Shown here piece by piece: positions 62,432 through 64,000 of a DNA stretch of 64,000 nt. The notes under the pieces are model-generated. The model was not told the origin of the DNA and made no database searches. It saw only the letters and a program-made list of their open reading frames with translations. Position 1 is the first letter of the stretch, and each line of letters opens with the position of its first letter. Position numbers and translations under genes: made by a program. This stretch comes from Comamonas sp. (lineage in GTDB: Bacteria; Pseudomonadota; Gammaproteobacteria; Burkholderiales; Burkholderiaceae_C), in assembly GCA_015478895.1 (NCBI GenBank), contig JADMKK010000038.1:1-64000 (forward strand), in the 5' to 3' direction.

Positions 62432-62599
62432 TCAATCGGGCATCGAACAATGACCGCCTTGCACGGCCTGGCCTGATCCTGCCGCAATAAACGGTGCTTC
62501 AAAGCGCAAATCAACGGGTTTGGAGCTGAGAAAATCCCACACCAGAAAGGCGACCAGAATCACCCAGAAAGCAGTGCGCAGCACGGTGGCTTGAGTCAT
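62432..62599 (-). CDS. Small single-TM protein (55 aa) downstream of yeeE
   Basis: MTQATVLRTAFWVILVAFLVWDFLSSKPVDLRFEAPFIAAGSGQAVQGGHCSMPD*; GGAGA RBS; followed by a terminator. Confidence 0.75.
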   Translation of the reverse strand: MTQATVLRTAFWVILVAFLVWDFLSSKPVDLRFEAPFIAAGSGQAVQGGHCSMPD

Positions 62600-62612
62600 G
62601 GTGATGTCTCCT

Positions 62613-63710
62613 TTAAAAGCCAAAGTGGCGACGAATGCGCAGGCCAAAAATGGTGCCTGCAAAAGCCAGCGGTACCCAGATCCAGCCGTGGATGGAGCCC
62701 GTAGAAATGCCCGAGAACATGGCACCCACATTGCAACCAAACGCCAGGCGCGAGCTATAGCCCAGCACCAAGCCGGCGATCAAAGCCACCACCCATTGTT
62801 GGCGGCTTAAGGGCTTGGCGCTGGTGGGTGTGGAAGCACTGACCCACAGGGCACCCGCCAAAATACCGATGTTGGTGATGGAGGTGACATCCAGCAGCAC
62901 CGTCTCTGACAGGCGTGCAGCATTGCCGGGCTGCATCCAGAACCAGTTGCTCGACAGGTCGGCGACACCCGTGGCCGTCGCCACCTTGGCGGCCCATAGG
63001 CCAAAGCCGTAAACCACACCCCAAGGCTGGCCCGCAATCAGCAAGTTGGCTGTGGCCAGGAGCGCCAGCAACACCGCGCCCACCACCCATTTACGCACCA
63101 GCAATGGCTTGGCTGGAATGCCGGCCTGGAGGTTGGCGCGTTGGCAATAAAAGCCCACGCCCGCCGCCACCACAGCCAAACCTGCCAATGTGGCCACCAA
63201 AGCAACTTGCCAGCCCCAGGTGGTGACCAAACCCACAGGTTGGGTGCGACCCAGATCCAGCCACCAGCCCAAATGCACACTGCCCAAAAAGCTGCCAATG
63301 GCAAACACCGGCAAGATGGCCGCGTTCATCGGGATGCCCAAGCCGGCCTTGTACAGCGTGCCGCTGCCGCAGCCATCGGCAATTTGCATGCACAGGCCAA
63401 AGACGAAGGCGCCCACAATCAAGCTCACACTGGGCGGGCCTAAGGCGGCTGTCAATTCAGGAAAGCGGCCCAGCAGCGGCATCGCCAGGCAGGCAGCCAG
63501 AGCCAGCAAAATGAGCTGGCCGAAAACGCCGGAAGGATCTTTGTCCTCCACCAGCATGCGCCAGCCGGTGGTAAAGCCAAAGCGCTTGCCCGCCAGTACA
63601 GCGCCCAGCCCAATGCCAACCAGAAACAGACCGGCCTGGCGCGCGGACACGCTCCACAGCAGCCAGCCAAAAAATGCAGCCATGATGATGGCCAAAGGTA
63701 ATCGCTTCAT
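62613..63710 (-). CDS. YeeE/YedE-family sulfur-compound transporter-like protein
   Basis: Repeated C/G motifs GLCMQIADGCGSGTLYKAG and SSRLAFGCNVGAMFSGISTGSIHGW. Confidence 0.92.
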   Translation of the reverse strand: MKRLPLAIIMAAFFGWLLWSVSARQAGLFLVGIGLGAVLAGKRFGFTTGWRMLVEDKDPSGVFGQLILLALAACLAMPLLGRFPELTAALGPPSVSLIVGAFVFGLCMQIADGCGSGTLYKAGLGIPMNAAILPVFAIGSFLGSVHLGWWLDLGRTQPVGLVTTWGWQVALVATLAGLAVVAAGVGFYCQRANLQAGIPAKPLLVRKWVVGAVLLALLATANLLIAGQPWGVVYGFGLWAAKVATATGVADLSSNWFWMQPGNAARLSETVLLDVTSITNIGILAGALWVSASTPTSAKPLSRQQWVVALIAGLVLGYSSRLAFGCNVGAMFSGISTGSIHGWIWVPLAFAGTIFGLRIRRHFGF

Positions 63711-63746
63711 TCGAAGACAGCCTCTCGGGTGATTGCTATTTAAAAA

Positions 63747-63781
63747 GATAGCTGCTGGCCTTTGATTTAAAAAGACTTCAG
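63747..63781 (+). repeat. Dispersed palindromic repeat, partial copy H
   Basis: GATAGCTGCTGGCCTTTGATTTAAAAAGACTTCAG. Confidence 0.55.
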
Positions 63782-63857
63782 ATGCTTTTGGTACTGAATT
63801 CAAGATAAATCAACGGCAGGCTGCTCTCTTTTTCTTTGTTATTGGTTTTCTGGGTGT

Positions 63858-64000
63858 TTAGTTGAGCTTGCGTTCCCACCACTGCTTGGTGGAGCGCAGC
63901 AACTGCTCGCCCCGGCTGGGGGCATTGTCCAGTTGCGGAAAGTCGGGCTGCTGTGTCCAGTCCACCATGGAGCCAGCGTACAGCTTCACGTTGGGCAGAC
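63858..64000 (-). CDS. Sulfurtransferase (rhodanese family), C-terminal part, cut by window end
   Basis: Minus-strand translation LPNVKLYAGSMVDWTQQPDFPQLDNAPSRGEQLLRSTKQWWERKLN*. Confidence 0.75.
   Translation of the reverse strand, partial: LPNVKLYAGSMVDWTQQPDFPQLDNAPSRGEQLLRSTKQWWERKLN

Overview
This 64 kb window looks like the chromosome of a Burkholderiales bacterium, probably Comamonadaceae-like (inferred from gene content and order, not from a search). It is densely coding. About 0-28 kb is conserved housekeeping: ggt, gltS, surE-pcm-nlpD, rluD, scpB, rluB, ndk-rlmN-pilF-rodZ-ispG-hisS-yfgM-bamB-der, hfq-hflX-hflK-hflC, hisZ-purA. About 29-34 kb holds glnA and ntrB/ntrC. About 34-41 kb is a set of poorly characterised genes. 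About 41-53 kb is a complete assimilatory nitrate locus: cobA, nasA, nirD, nirB, the nrtD/B/A transporter and a NIT-ANTAR regulator, nasR. About 53-64 kb is mixed (TerB-like, two MCPs, murI, nuclease, hslR, tctA, yeeE, and the 3' end of a sulfurtransferase). The most interesting non-coding signal is in the nitrate locus. Two separate leaders, upstream of nrtA and upstream of nirB, each have a sigma54-type promoter, two small hairpins with A1/G4 hexaloops (the ANTAR RNA-target pattern), and a larger hairpin whose 5' arm overlaps the second hexaloop hairpin. This predicts NasR-controlled antitermination at two transcription units. The class of mechanism is known, but the paired architecture is worth testing. 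Also notable are a tandem NtrC-site array and sigma54 promoter before glnA, a dispersed ~45 bp palindromic repeat family concentrated in 36-64 kb, a 23-aa hydrophobic small protein, a GGDEF protein with a lost signature motif, and structured intergenic elements. No tRNA, rRNA, IS, prophage or CRISPR array was found.
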